A model generated the notes under the pieces. It did no database searches, was not told the origin of the DNA, and saw only the letters and a program-made list of their open reading frames with translations. This document shows positions 17,893-27,645 of a stretch of 64,000 nucleotides of DNA, piece by piece. A program made the translations under genes and the position numbers. The DNA is from Jeotgalibacillus sp. R-1-5s-1 (GTDB lineage: Bacteria; Bacillota; Bacilli; Bacillales; Jeotgalibacillaceae), in NCBI RefSeq assembly GCF_004405105.1, contig NZ_SORW01000053.1:20780-84779 (forward strand). Reading direction: 5' to 3'. Positions within the stretch are counted from its first letter, which is position 1. Each line of letters begins with the position of its first letter.

Positions 17893-19534
17893 TGTCTTCC
17901 TCTCCTTTCCCCTCAAATAGAACCCTTTCAAGGAAGTCAATCATGTCAAGCCCCTCATAGACGGAACCGTCGAGATCAGGATAAACATCCTGAACCTTCC
18001 CTGCAGCAAAGAGTTTCTGATGTCGGTTCTTCGCGCTTAAAAAGTTTGGTAAATGCTCTTTGTATATGTCATTACTGCCGCAGGCGATCAGGACATCCGC
18101 TTTATGATCATTTTCGTCCACTTTTACACCGGCTGCTGCAAATACACCTTTAACAAAGTCAGCCCGTGGTTTATAGTCTTTTAACTCTCCCATTGTTACG
18201 AGGGAAACAGATCTGGTCTTTTCCTGATGAACCCGTCTGATCAATTGATCCCAAGACTGACCGATGGTACGTCTGTTGTTAGCAGGTGTAACATTTTTCG
18301 ATACCTCGGCATAACGGTTCATCCCGACAATCGTTGTTTTACGTTTTCTAACATCGTGGTTCCTCGAATGCCAGACTTCATCAACCTTTTTCTGCAGCCA
18401 GCCATTTTTCACAAGCGCTGAATAGGCTCCGCGCTGCTGCATGTCACAAAACTGTTCCCATGCTTTTTGGGCAAGCTCCTTCGTCAGATGTTCGATATAG
18501 TAAGACCCGCCAGCAGGATCCTGTATGTGCTGCAGGAACATTTCCTCTTTCAAAATAAGCTGGAGATTTCTTGCGGCCCGGAAAGCTTGAGAAGAAAGAT
18601 CTGCTGATTGCTCGTGTGGTGCCGTATACAAATAATCCACTCCGGCAAGCACGGCTGCAAAAGCTTCATTCCCCGCTCTTAAAAGATTGACGTGCTGGTC
18701 CTGAGAGCTCTTTGTAAAAGCAGAGGTTTCACTGCCGATCGTGATTGACTGACCGGTTCCGTAATGAGAAACGAAGTGCTTCCATAATACCCGGAACGCC
18801 CTGATTTTAGCAATTTCACTGAAAAAGGAAGACCCTGTTGAAAATGACGCGTGCATTTTTGAGAAGGTTTTCTGTGAATCCCACCCAAAAGATTCAGCTG
18901 TTTCAACCCATTCTGCTGCCTGCGAGAGCACAACAGCTAATTCCTCTACAATACCTGCTCCCTCGTTATGCCAGTGCACAGCTGTTAAAGGTATCGTCCT
19001 GAGCGCAGGCTGAGATTCATCAAGTTGAGCCCACGGTTTAAACCAGTTCTCATGACTCTTATCTCCTGTTAAGGAAGAATGTGCATCGATTCCGAAAACA
19101 CCTTCAATCTGTTTAGCTGATGAAAGAAGAGATTCATGCCAGCCGGCAGCTGTTTCTTTTGAGATCAGGTAAACGTGTGGGTTTTCCAGCAGATTCAGCG
19201 CTTTCTCTGCATCAGCAGCCGTCCAATGCTCAAACTGTTCAGCTGATATCACTTCTGTGCCTTTTTTAAGCTCAGTTTCAAATCTGCTTAACGCCTCACC
19301 TGGATGATGTCCATTCACACGCTGCGCGATTTTCCAGCCTGACTGACTTTTCCACGTTCTGGCCGGATGGTACTCAGGTATCTCCGGTCTATCTGTATAT
19401 AAAGGATTGATGTGAATCCCATCAATGGTCTTTTTATGTATGCTGTGAAGCGGTTTCCCCTTGAGCGCCGCTTCTGCACTCTTTTCCCAGTCCTGTACTG
19501 AGTGAACCGGAAAACTAATGTCCCTTTTGTTCAT
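17885..19534 (-). CDS. mutA: Methylmalonyl-CoA mutase, small subunit
   Basis: 549 residues from ATG 19534 ([10 protein letters not shown]); the open frame extends upstream to 19681 but without a ribosome site. It resembles MutB in the barrel ([30 protein letters not shown]), but the C-terminal domain lacks DxHxxG, so it binds no cobalamin, as expected for the non-catalytic partner. GGAGG lies 22 bases before the ATG, with a small hairpin between them. A CcpA site and a promoter are upstream. First gene of mutA-mutB-meaB, downstream of the bkd operon terminator. Confidence 0.92.
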   Translation of the reverse strand: MNKRDISFPVHSVQDWEKSAEAALKGKPLHSIHKKTIDGIHINPLYTDRPEIPEYHPARTWKSQSGWKIAQRVNGHHPGEALSRFETELKKGTEVISAEQFEHWTAADAEKALNLLENPHVYLISKETAAGWHESLLSSAKQIEGVFGIDAHSSLTGDKSHENWFKPWAQLDESQPALRTIPLTAVHWHNEGAGIVEELAVVLSQAAEWVETAESFGWDSQKTFSKMHASFSTGSSFFSEIAKIRAFRVLWKHFVSHYGTGQSITIGSETSAFTKSSQDQHVNLLRAGNEAFAAVLAGVDYLYTAPHEQSADLSSQAFRAARNLQLILKEEMFLQHIQDPAGGSYYIEHLTKELAQKAWEQFCDMQQRGAYSALVKNGWLQKKVDEVWHSRNHDVRKRKTTIVGMNRYAEVSKNVTPANNRRTIGQSWDQLIRRVHQEKTRSVSLVTMGELKDYKPRADFVKGVFAAAGVKVDENDHKADVLIACGSNDIYKEHLPNFLSAKNRHQKLFAAGKVQDVYPDLDGSVYEGLDMIDFLERVLFEGKGEEDNA

Positions 19535-19563
19535 GGCCGTGCTGCAAATGCAGCTCCCTCCCT

Positions 19564-19619
19564 TGTAATCGTTTTCATTTTTGCGCATTGATAACAGAGC
19601 GTGCGCTATCTCCAGTATA
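19564..19619 (-). promoter_or_regulatory. mutA promoter -10 and CcpA cre site
   Basis: On the minus strand TATACT (19614-19619) is a likely -10 with a weak -35. Between it and the mutA ribosome site lies ATGAAAACGATTACA (19564-19578), which fits the cre consensus WTGNAANCGNWNNCW at every position. A cre downstream of the start site would act as a roadblock, repressing propionate metabolism when glucose is available. Confidence 0.6.
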
Positions 19620-19639
19620 ATGAAAAAACCTTCCATTGA

Positions 19640-19675
19640 AAAGAAGAGCCGGTCGCACTCAAGCGGCCGGCTTTT
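19640..19675 (-). terminator. Terminator of the bkd operon
   Basis: Minus-strand stem AGCCGGCCGC / GCGACCGGCT (one mismatch, 19647-19672) followed by CTTCTTTTC; directly after the bkdB stop. Confidence 0.75.
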
Positions 19676-19680
19676 ATTCA

Positions 19681-20976
19681 TTAATAAACTGAAGTGTTTT
19701 CAGATGTATTTTCAAGAATTTCCTTCACACGCTTCAGGAATCGTCCGCAGACAAGACCATCAAGCACGCGGTGATCAAGCGACAGACACAAATTCACCAT
19801 ATCTCTGACAGCGATCATGCCATTGTTCATTACAACCGGACGCTTTACGATGGATTCAACCTGGAGAATAGCAGCCTGCGGGTGATTAATAATGCCCATA
19901 GACTGAACAGATCCGAATGAACCGGTATTATTCACCGTAAACGTTCCGCCCTGCATATCTTCAGACTTCAGCTTGCCGGCACGGACTTTGCCTGCCAACT
20001 CATTGATCTCACGGCCGATGCCTTTGATCGTTTTTTCATCAGCATGCTTAATAACCGGAACAAACAATGCATCATCCGTTGCGACAGCAATGGAAATGTT
20101 AATGTCTTTCTTCTGAATGATCTTATCCCCTGCCCACATGGAGTTCATTTGCGGGAACTCCTTCAGAGCCTGGGCAACAGCCTTAACGAAAAATGCAAAG
20201 TAAGTAATGTTAAAGCCTTCTTTTTGTTTAAAATCACCTTTGATCGAGTCGCGGTAGGCAACAAGATTTGTAACATCAACTTCCATCATGGTCCATGCGT
20301 GAGGTGCTTCATGTTTACTCTTCAGCATGTTGGCAGCAATTGCTTTACGGACGCCAGTTACAGGAATTTCAATATCACCAGGTGCTGACGGTACTGAAGT
20401 CTGCTGCTTTGGCTGTGCAGCTGGTTTAGGTACTTCCTCCGTGCGTGTTTCCTGGACTGGTACTGCTGCAGGCGCTGAAGATGCTGTTGGAATCTCACCG
20501 GAATCAATGATTTTCTGAAGGTCTTTTCGAGTAATACGTCCTTCTTTTCCTGATCCCTGTACCTGAGAAAGGTCAATGCCATGCTCTTGTGACATGCGCA
20601 TAACAGCAGGTGAATAACGGGCTTTTGATCCATCCTGTTTTGGTGCCTGAGCCTTTACAGGAGCAGCCTGTGCTGAAGGCTTTTCAGCCGGTGCTTCCTT
20701 TTTCTCAGGTTCAGCAGACGGCTCTGAACCGCCACCCTCCACCTCAATCGTACAGATGACTTCACCTACTTCAAGTGTATCGCCTTCAGCAGCAACGAGT
20801 TCCTTAATGACACCAGAAAATGATGAAGGAACCTCCGCATTCACTTTATCTGTATTTACTTCAGCGATTGGATCATATTTATTAACAGTGTCTCCTGGCT
20901 GAACCAGCCATTTTTCAATCGTACCTTCAGTTACAGACTCCCCTAACTGAGGCATGGTCATTTTTTCAATTCCCAC
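19681..20976 (-). CDS. bkdB: Branched-chain 2-oxoacid dehydrogenase E2 (dihydrolipoyl acyltransferase)
   Basis: 431-residue core of the branched-chain keto acid dehydrogenase complex. An N-terminal lipoyl domain has the modified Lys44 in VNTDKVNAE, then a Pro/Ala/Glu-rich linker and a peripheral-subunit-binding domain (ARYSPAVMRM...GKEGRITRKDL). After a second linker comes the catalytic domain, ending with active-site DHRVLDG. It transfers branched acyl groups to CoA. Last gene of the operon, followed by a terminator. Length and single lipoyl domain match the Bacillus BkdB type rather than PdhC. Confidence 0.95.
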   Translation of the reverse strand: MGIEKMTMPQLGESVTEGTIEKWLVQPGDTVNKYDPIAEVNTDKVNAEVPSSFSGVIKELVAAEGDTLEVGEVICTIEVEGGGSEPSAEPEKKEAPAEKPSAQAAPVKAQAPKQDGSKARYSPAVMRMSQEHGIDLSQVQGSGKEGRITRKDLQKIIDSGEIPTASSAPAAVPVQETRTEEVPKPAAQPKQQTSVPSAPGDIEIPVTGVRKAIAANMLKSKHEAPHAWTMMEVDVTNLVAYRDSIKGDFKQKEGFNITYFAFFVKAVAQALKEFPQMNSMWAGDKIIQKKDINISIAVATDDALFVPVIKHADEKTIKGIGREINELAGKVRAGKLKSEDMQGGTFTVNNTGSFGSVQSMGIINHPQAAILQVESIVKRPVVMNNGMIAVRDMVNLCLSLDHRVLDGLVCGRFLKRVKEILENTSENTSVY

Positions 20977-20998
20977 AGAAACGGCCTCCTTTTATCGA

Positions 20999-21982
20999 TT
21001 AATATTCAGCTAGTTCTTTCATGGCTTTTTCCACTTTATCCGGATTGACCATGAAGAATTTTTCCATTGTTGGTGCATATGGCATCGCCGGAATATCAGG
21101 ACCAGCAAGACGCATGATAGGCGCATCCAGATCAAACAGGCAGTTCTCTGCAATGATGGCAGCCACCTCACCCATGATGCTACCTTCTTTCGTGTCTTCT
21201 GTAATAAGAAGTACTTTGCCTGTCTTTTTAGCGGCTTCAATAATCGCTTCTTTATCTAACGGGTAAATCGTGCGAAGGTCCAGCACATGAACACTGAAGC
21301 CGTCCTCTGCAAGACGCTCTGCAGCCTGCAGGGCAAAATGTACACAGAGACCATATGTAATCACTGTAATGTCCTCGCCCTCACGCTTTACATCCGCTTT
21401 ACCGATTTCAATTGTATAATCCTCTTCAGGAACCTCACCTTTAATCAGGCGGTAGGCACGCTTATGCTCAAAGAACATAACCGGATCATCGTCGCGGATC
21501 GCGGCTTTCAGCAGCCCTTTTACGTCATAAGGTGTTGAAGGCATGACAATTTTAAGCCCTGGCTGATTGGCAAATACGGCTTCCACTGATTGTGAGTGAT
21601 AAAGTGCTCCGTGAACACCGCCACCATAAGGGGCACGAATGACCATTGGGCAGCTCCAGTCGTTATTTGAACGGTAGCGGATTTTTGCCGCTTCTGAAAT
21701 GATCTGATTGACTGCAGGCATGATAAAGTCAGCAAACTGCATTTCAGCGATTGGACGCATGCCATACATGGCTGCACCGATTCCTACGCCTGCAATCGCA
21801 GATTCTGCAAGTGGTGTATCAATCACGCGGTCTTCTCCAAACTGATCATACAACCCGTTTGTCGCTTTAAATACTCCACCTTTTTTCCCTACATCTTCAC
21901 CAAGGACAAACACGCGCTCGTCCCGTTCCATTTCTTCTTTCATCGCTAAAGTAACAGCATCAATATATGACATTACCGGCAT
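20999..21982 (-). CDS. bkdAB: Branched-chain 2-oxoacid dehydrogenase E1 beta subunit
   Basis: 327-residue beta subunit of the thiamine-diphosphate E1 component. It opens with MSYIDAVTLAMKEEMERD and FVLGEDVGKKGG, containing the glutamate region that activates the cofactor. The substrate-channel GGVHGALYHSQS and the C-terminal EDTKEGSIMGE segment are typical. An AAAGGGGG ribosome site lies upstream, and the gene is 14 bases from bkdAA. Together with BkdAA it decarboxylates the keto acids of valine, leucine and isoleucine. Confidence 0.95.
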   Translation of the reverse strand: MPVMSYIDAVTLAMKEEMERDERVFVLGEDVGKKGGVFKATNGLYDQFGEDRVIDTPLAESAIAGVGIGAAMYGMRPIAEMQFADFIMPAVNQIISEAAKIRYRSNNDWSCPMVIRAPYGGGVHGALYHSQSVEAVFANQPGLKIVMPSTPYDVKGLLKAAIRDDDPVMFFEHKRAYRLIKGEVPEEDYTIEIGKADVKREGEDITVITYGLCVHFALQAAERLAEDGFSVHVLDLRTIYPLDKEAIIEAAKKTGKVLLITEDTKEGSIMGEVAAIIAENCLFDLDAPIMRLAGPDIPAMPYAPTMEKFFMVNPDKVEKAMKELAEY

Positions 21983-21996
21983 CGGTTGATCCCCCT

Positions 21997-22995
21997 TTAA
22001 TTTTGCTCTGCGTAAACGTATTTCAGCGCTGATTCAGGATCTGCATACGGAGCCTTTTCAGCATATTCAGTCGCTTCGTTGACTTCTTTCATAATCCGGT
22101 CATTGATTTCCTTTTCGAGCGCATCATCCATCACACCGTTTTCCTTAAGGTAAGCGCCAAACGTAATAATCGGATCCAGCGATTTCGCTTTTGCCACTTC
22201 ATCAGGAGAACGGTAAGCACGGTCATCATCATCTGAAGAGTGAGCTGTTAGACGGTAGGAAACCGTTTCAACAAGTGTTGGACCTTCTCCTCTTCTTCCG
22301 CGGTCAGCCGCTTCCTTTACTGCCTTGTACACTTCAAGAGGATCATTGCCATCTACCGTAATACCCGGCATCCCATAACCGATCGCACGGTCCGATACGT
22401 TTTCACACGCCAGCTGCTTTTCAATCGGAACGGAAATCGCGTACTTATTATTTTCACACATGAAAATAACAGGCAGCTTATGAACACCTGCAAAGTTAGC
22501 TCCCTCATGGAAATCTCCCTGATTGGAAGAACCTTCACCAAATGTAACGAATGTCACAAGATCTTTTTTCTCCATTTTCCCGGCAAGCGCAAGTCCAACA
22601 GCGTGAGGAACCTGTGTTGTAACCGGAGATGAACCTGTTACAATTCTTTTTGCCTTATGGCCAAAGTGACCCGGCATCTGACGGCCGCCTGAATTCGGAT
22701 CTTCAGCCTTGGCAAATCCGGAAAGCATCAGTTCACGTGCAGTCATGCCAAAATGAAGTACAACACCCATGTCACGGTAATACGGAAGTGCATAATCCTT
22801 TTCAACATCAAGAGCAAATGCTGCTCCAACCTGAGCCGCTTCCTGTCCCTGACATGAAATCACAAAAGGAATTTTCCCTGAACGGTTTAACAGCCACATA
22901 CGCTCGTCAATTCTTCTCGCAAGCAGCATCGTTTCATAGATTTTCAGTACATCATCGTTCGTTAAACCCAGTTCTTCATGGCGATTTTTACTCAT
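21997..22995 (-). CDS. bkdAA: Branched-chain 2-oxoacid dehydrogenase E1 alpha subunit
   Basis: 332 residues with start at ATG 22995 (MSKNRHEELG), preceded by AGGAGG at 8 bases; the frame extends to 23019 without a better site. The thiamine diphosphate motif GEGSSNQGDFHEG...CENNKYAIS matches the GDG-N26-NN family signature (GEG here). Phosphorylation-loop-like RLTAHSSDDDDRAYR is seen near residue 270. Operates as an alpha2beta2 E1 with BkdAB. Confidence 0.95.
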   Translation of the reverse strand: MSKNRHEELGLTNDDVLKIYETMLLARRIDERMWLLNRSGKIPFVISCQGQEAAQVGAAFALDVEKDYALPYYRDMGVVLHFGMTARELMLSGFAKAEDPNSGGRQMPGHFGHKAKRIVTGSSPVTTQVPHAVGLALAGKMEKKDLVTFVTFGEGSSNQGDFHEGANFAGVHKLPVIFMCENNKYAISVPIEKQLACENVSDRAIGYGMPGITVDGNDPLEVYKAVKEAADRGRRGEGPTLVETVSYRLTAHSSDDDDRAYRSPDEVAKAKSLDPIITFGAYLKENGVMDDALEKEINDRIMKEVNEATEYAEKAPYADPESALKYVYAEQN

Positions 22996-23018
22996 GTTTT
23001 CAACCTCCTGATTCATCA

Positions 23019-24440
23019 TTATGAATGAATAGCCTTTCCATCAACTGCAAGGGCCGCTTCGCCGATCGCTTCACTTAATGTCGGATGCGGGTGTATCGTC
23101 TGGCCGACTTCCCATGGTGTGGCATCAAGCACACGCGCAAGTCCTGCTTCAGAGATCATATCTGTGACGTGAGGACCGATCATATGGACACCTAAAATGT
23201 CGTTTGATGCTTTGTCAGCAATGATTTTTACAAAGCCGTCAGATTTCCCGAAAACAAGCGCTTTTCCGATTGCTTTAAACGGGAATTTTCCGATCTTCAC
23301 GTCGTATCCCTCGTCCTTCGCCTGCTGTTCAGTCAGACCGACACTTGCTGCTTCAGGGCTTGAATAAATACATTTTGACACAAGGCTGTAGTCGATAGGT
23401 GATACGTCCAGTCCTGCAATATGCTCAACAGCGTGAATACCTTCATGTGAGGCAACGTGCGCAAGCTGAAGACCGCCAATGACATCACCAATCGCATAAA
23501 TGTGGGATTCCTTTGTCTGAAGCTTGTTGTTCACTTTAATAAAGCCGTTTTCCACCTGGATCTCAGTATTTTCAAGACCGATTCCTTCTGTGTTGGCACT
23601 TCGTCCAACCGACACAAGAATTTTTTCAGCTGAATACGTAACCGCTTCACCTTTTACTTCAGCTGAAATGGATACACCATCTCCCTTTTTGGCACTTGTC
23701 GCATCGACTTTTGCACCTGTAACAATGGTGATTCCTTTTTTCTTCAGCAGCTTTTCCATTTCTTTCGATACATCCGCATCCTCTGTCGGGATAATACGGT
23801 CTGCATACTCAAGAACGGTTACTTCAACGCCAAAATCAGCCATCATGGATGCCCATTCAATCCCGATCACGCCACCTCCAACAATGATCATCGATGCAGG
23901 CAATGCTTCAAGCTCAAGCGTCTCATCCGAGCTCAGGATATGCGTGCCATCAATGTCAAGGCCCGGCAATGAGCGCGGTCTGGAACCTGTTGCGACAATG
24001 ACGTTTTTTGGAATCAGCATTTCATTTTCAGTTCCGTCCGTCATTTCCACTGAAATCGTACCCGGCATAGGGGAAAAAATGGATGGTCCAAGAATTCGTC
24101 CAAAGCCGTCAAAAACATCGATTTTACCCTGTTTCATCAGGTGCTGAACACCTTTATGAAGCTGATCCACGATCGCCTGTTTGCGCTCCTGAACTTTAGT
24201 GAAATTTAATACAGCCTCTTTAATATCAACGCCAAAATCGGCAGCATTTTTTGCTGTAGCAAATACCTCTGCACTTCTTAAAAGTGCTTTACTCGGAATA
24301 CACCCTCTGTGAAGACATGTTCCACCAAGCTTTCCTTTCTCAACGATTGCCGTTTTTAACCCAAGCTGTGAGGCACGGATCGCCGCAACGTATCCGCCTG
24401 TTCCTCCGCCGAGTATGACGAGATCATATTCTTCTGCCAT
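23019..24440 (-). CDS. lpdV: Dihydrolipoyl dehydrogenase E3 of the branched-chain complex
   Basis: 473-residue flavoprotein that reoxidises lipoamide with NAD+. FAD-binding GGGTGGYVAA lies at the N-terminus, redox-active Cys42 and Cys47 in GGTCLHRGCIPSK, NAD-binding VGGGVIGIEWASMMA in the middle, and the catalytic His-Glu pair in HPHPTLSEAIGEAAL at the C-terminus. Location within the bkd operon assigns it to this complex rather than to pyruvate dehydrogenase. Confidence 0.95.
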   Translation of the reverse strand: MAEEYDLVILGGGTGGYVAAIRASQLGLKTAIVEKGKLGGTCLHRGCIPSKALLRSAEVFATAKNAADFGVDIKEAVLNFTKVQERKQAIVDQLHKGVQHLMKQGKIDVFDGFGRILGPSIFSPMPGTISVEMTDGTENEMLIPKNVIVATGSRPRSLPGLDIDGTHILSSDETLELEALPASMIIVGGGVIGIEWASMMADFGVEVTVLEYADRIIPTEDADVSKEMEKLLKKKGITIVTGAKVDATSAKKGDGVSISAEVKGEAVTYSAEKILVSVGRSANTEGIGLENTEIQVENGFIKVNNKLQTKESHIYAIGDVIGGLQLAHVASHEGIHAVEHIAGLDVSPIDYSLVSKCIYSSPEAASVGLTEQQAKDEGYDVKIGKFPFKAIGKALVFGKSDGFVKIIADKASNDILGVHMIGPHVTDMISEAGLARVLDATPWEVGQTIHPHPTLSEAIGEAALAVDGKAIHS

Positions 24441-24454
24441 GAAAATTCCTCCTG

Positions 24455-25558
24455 TCAGCTTTTTACTGAAACATTCCCTAATGGATATACTTTCGCAGTC
24501 TCTTCTTCACGAAGCACGCGGAGCGCTCCTTCTGCAAGAGCCTGAAGTTCATTTTCACCCGGCTGCACGATGACATCGGCAATCCAGTCAATGCGCTCAC
24601 GGATCAGTTCAACAAAATCTTTTCCGTAAGCAAGACCCCCTGTTAAAATGATGGCATCTGCTTTGCCTTTTATGGCTGCAGCAGCCGCACCGATTTCCTT
24701 TGCCACCTGATAAGCCATCGCTTCGTATACTTTTTTTGCTTTCTCATCACCGTTTTGGATCATCTGCTCCACCTTGACGGCATCATTCGTGCCAAGATAA
24801 CCGACTAGACCACCCTGACCTACAAGCATTTTCATGATCTCTTCACGGTAATAATCCCCTGAAAAACAAAGTTCCACTAAATCTCCAGCCGGAACGGTTC
24901 CTGCCCGCTCCGGACTGAATGGTCCATCCCCGTGCAGTCCGTTATTCACATCAACAACCCGTCCATTTTCATGAACACCAACTGTAATTCCCCCGCCCAT
25001 GTGCGTGACAATAAAGTTAGAGTCTTCATATGATTTCCCTATCTCTTTGGCTACACGTCGGGCAACAGCTTTTTGATTCAGCGCGTGAAAAATACTCTTT
25101 CGTTCGATCAGTGAAAATCCGGAAACGCGTGCGATATCTGAAAGTTCATCTACCACAACCGGATCCACGATAAAGGATGGTATGTTAAGACCCTGTGCAA
25201 TCTCATAGGCGATAATACCGCCAAGATTGGAAGCATGCTGACCGGAATAGCCTTTGCGCAAGTCCTTAAGCATAGCTTCATTCACTGAATAAGTTCCGCC
25301 TTCGATCGGGCGCAACAAACCACCGCGTCCGCACACGGCATCAAGTCTTGAAATATTCATCCCTTCTTCATCAAGCGCCTCAAGAATCGTCTGCTTTCTG
25401 AACTGATACTGATCGATAATTTTACTGTAGCTGTCTATCACACTTGAATCATGCCGAATCGTTTTTTCAAGAATAGCTGTTTCGCTGTCAAACACACCTA
25501 TTTTCGTTGACGTTGAACCCGGGTTGATTACTAATATACGGTAGTTTTGATCCTGCAC
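24455..25558 (-). CDS. buk: Branched-chain fatty acid (butyrate) kinase
   Basis: 367-residue acetokinase-family enzyme. It makes ATP from branched acyl-phosphates and ADP, releasing isobutyrate, isovalerate or 2-methylbutyrate. The start is GTG 25558, with GGAGG seven bases upstream and the N-terminal [15 protein letters not shown] phosphate-binding motif immediately after. The longer frame to 25621 adds unrelated residues. Further motifs: [11 protein letters not shown] and [12 protein letters not shown]. Works with Ptb to use surplus branched acyl-CoA. The 65-base gap to bcd contains an imperfect hairpin. Confidence 0.93.
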   Translation of the reverse strand: MQDQNYRILVINPGSTSTKIGVFDSETAILEKTIRHDSSVIDSYSKIIDQYQFRKQTILEALDEEGMNISRLDAVCGRGGLLRPIEGGTYSVNEAMLKDLRKGYSGQHASNLGGIIAYEIAQGLNIPSFIVDPVVVDELSDIARVSGFSLIERKSIFHALNQKAVARRVAKEIGKSYEDSNFIVTHMGGGITVGVHENGRVVDVNNGLHGDGPFSPERAGTVPAGDLVELCFSGDYYREEIMKMLVGQGGLVGYLGTNDAVKVEQMIQNGDEKAKKVYEAMAYQVAKEIGAAAAAIKGKADAIILTGGLAYGKDFVELIRERIDWIADVIVQPGENELQALAEGALRVLREEETAKVYPLGNVSVKS

Positions 25559-25623
25559 GTTTTTCCCTCCAGTAATACAGACCAGTGCCATTGAATCATC
25601 AAGGGCACCGGCTTTATTCATTC

Positions 25624-26718
25624 TTATCTTCTGCTTAAAATATTGTGCTCGCTGCGGAGAAACTGACTTCTTGATTTCGCCATTTTGGCAATTCTCTCTT
25701 CCGCCATACGGTCAGCAGCAAGATAGCTTGGCACATTGTCACGCTTGGCAATTTCAAATACGCGCGCAACATTATCATATACTTTTTCTACATTTTTCAT
25801 CGCACGCTCACGGTTATATCCGTAAAGCTCATCGGCCACGTTGATCACGCCACCGGCATTAATTACATAGTCAGGCGCATAAACGATTCCACGTTCGTGA
25901 AGAATATCACCGTGTTTCGTTTCCTTCAGCTGGTTGTTGGCAGCACCTGCAATCACATCTGCCTTTAACACCTCAAGTGTCTGATCATTGATGACCGCAC
26001 CGAGTGCGCATGGTGCAAAAATATCACAGTCAACACCATAAATCTCGTTCGGCTCAACCGCCGTTGCACCAAACTCATCAACTGCACGCTGTACCGCTTC
26101 TTTATTAATATCAGTCACAATCAGCTTCGCGCCTTCTTCGTGAAGGTGACGGCAAAGCGTAAACGCAACGTTTCCAACACCCTGAACAGCAATCGTCTTG
26201 CCTTCAAGAGAGTCACTGCCGTATGCTTCATTTGCTGCTGCCTTAATTCCTCTGTAAACGCCGTAAGCAGTTACTGGTGAAGGGTTACCTGAAGAACCGA
26301 ACGCAGGTGAGATCCCCGTTACATAATCTGTTTCTTCATGAATGAGGTCCATATCCTTTACGGTTGTACCTACATCCTCCGCTGTGATATATCTTCCGGC
26401 AAGTCCCTGAATATAACGGCCGAATGCACGGAACATTTCCTCGTTTTTATCTTTTAAAGGATCCCCGATAATCACCGTTTTTCCTCCACCAAGATTTAAT
26501 CCTGCCGCAGCATTTTTGTAAGTCATTCCTTTTGCCAGACGAAGTGCATCTTCAATCGCATCTGCCTCGGAGTCATACGTCCACATTCTCGTTCCGCCAA
26601 GTGCTGGTCCAAGTGTTGTATCATGAATGGCAATAATGGCTTTTAATCCTGAGCTCTCATCCTGGCAGAAAACCAGCTGCTCGTAATCATATTTCTCCAT
26701 ATAAGTAAAAATTTCCAT
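25624..26718 (-). CDS. bcd: Leucine (branched-chain amino acid) dehydrogenase
   Basis: 364-residue NAD-dependent oxidative deaminase turning leucine, valine and isoleucine into their 2-keto acids, the substrates of BkdAA/AB. The start at ATG 26718 (MEIFTYME) is chosen for its GGGGG site; the frame reaches 26754 without one. Substrate-binding [10 protein letters not shown], catalytic lysines in [20 protein letters not shown] and the nucleotide-binding VQGVGNVAF are present. Its place between ptb and buk matches B. subtilis. Confidence 0.95.
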   Translation of the reverse strand: MEIFTYMEKYDYEQLVFCQDESSGLKAIIAIHDTTLGPALGGTRMWTYDSEADAIEDALRLAKGMTYKNAAAGLNLGGGKTVIIGDPLKDKNEEMFRAFGRYIQGLAGRYITAEDVGTTVKDMDLIHEETDYVTGISPAFGSSGNPSPVTAYGVYRGIKAAANEAYGSDSLEGKTIAVQGVGNVAFTLCRHLHEEGAKLIVTDINKEAVQRAVDEFGATAVEPNEIYGVDCDIFAPCALGAVINDQTLEVLKADVIAGAANNQLKETKHGDILHERGIVYAPDYVINAGGVINVADELYGYNRERAMKNVEKVYDNVARVFEIAKRDNVPSYLAADRMAEERIAKMAKSRSQFLRSEHNILSRR

Positions 26719-26738
26719 TTTTATTTCCCCCTGATCAA

Positions 26739-27644
26739 TTAATGTGTTGTACAAATCGCAAGTGCGAGTGAATGAAGCTTGCTGTCTGCTGTATCTGCTC
26801 TTGAAGTCAGCACAACAGGCGCTTTTGCACCGGCAATCACTGCTCCGACCTTACTCTGCCCGAAATACATCAGAGATTTATATAAAATGTTTCCGGACTC
26901 GATATTCGGAACAAGCAGAATGTCAGCTTGTCCGGCAACCGGTCCCTCAATTCCTTTATGCCCGGCAGCCTCTTTCGACACAGCGTTATCTAATGCCAGC
27001 GGACCATCCACCTGACAGCCTTTGATTTGACCGCGGCGGTTCATTTGCGTCAGAGCCGCCGCATCAAGTGTCGCCTGCATAGCAGGATTCACAACCTCGA
27101 CAGCTGCCAATGGCGCTACAGCCGGATTCGACAACCCGATGCCATGCGCAACTTTCACGGCATTTTCTAAAATCTGCTTTTTCTGCTGAAGATCCGGTGC
27201 GACATTCATTGCCGCATCCGTCACGAAAATGCTTCTGCCAATAGCAGGCACTTCAAACAAAGCAACGTGAGACAAAACGTTTCCTGTTCTGAGCCCGACT
27301 TCTTTATTCAATACTGCTTTCAAAAGGGAAGCAGTATCGATATGACCCTTCATGAGAACGGACGCTTCTCCGTCACTGACTGCTTTTACAGCTGATAAGG
27401 CAGCTGATGCAGATGAATCCGCATTTCTGATAACTATATCAGCATGCTCAAGGAGATGAGGAAAATGAGAGGCGATTAATTCATTTATTTTCATCTCATC
27501 CCCTGTCAGGATAAATCTCCCCAGGTTCATGGAAAGGGCCATATCGACCGCTTTTAACACCTCGTGATCTTCGGCTGAAGCAACAGCAACGGTCACATCT
27601 GCAGCCGCTTCCGCTTTTGCTAAAATTTCTTTAAATGTAATCAA
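26739..27644 (-). CDS. ptb: Phosphate butyryltransferase (branched acyl-CoA)
   Basis: 301-residue phosphate acyltransferase converting branched acyl-CoA to acyl-phosphate for Buk. The start is TTG 27644: AAAGGAG lies eight bases upstream, inside the last codons of bkdR. The upstream in-frame extension to 27716 lies within bkdR and is unlike the family. Motifs include [17 protein letters not shown] near residue 90 and [19 protein letters not shown] near residue 220. Only one base separates it from the bkdR stop, so no separate sigma-54 promoter fits between the two. Confidence 0.93.
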   Translation of the reverse strand: MITFKEILAKAEAAADVTVAVASAEDHEVLKAVDMALSMNLGRFILTGDEMKINELIASHFPHLLEHADIVIRNADSSASAALSAVKAVSDGEASVLMKGHIDTASLLKAVLNKEVGLRTGNVLSHVALFEVPAIGRSIFVTDAAMNVAPDLQQKKQILENAVKVAHGIGLSNPAVAPLAAVEVVNPAMQATLDAAALTQMNRRGQIKGCQVDGPLALDNAVSKEAAGHKGIEGPVAGQADILLVPNIESGNILYKSLMYFGQSKVGAVIAGAKAPVVLTSRADTADSKLHSLALAICTTH

Positions 27645-27645
27645 A

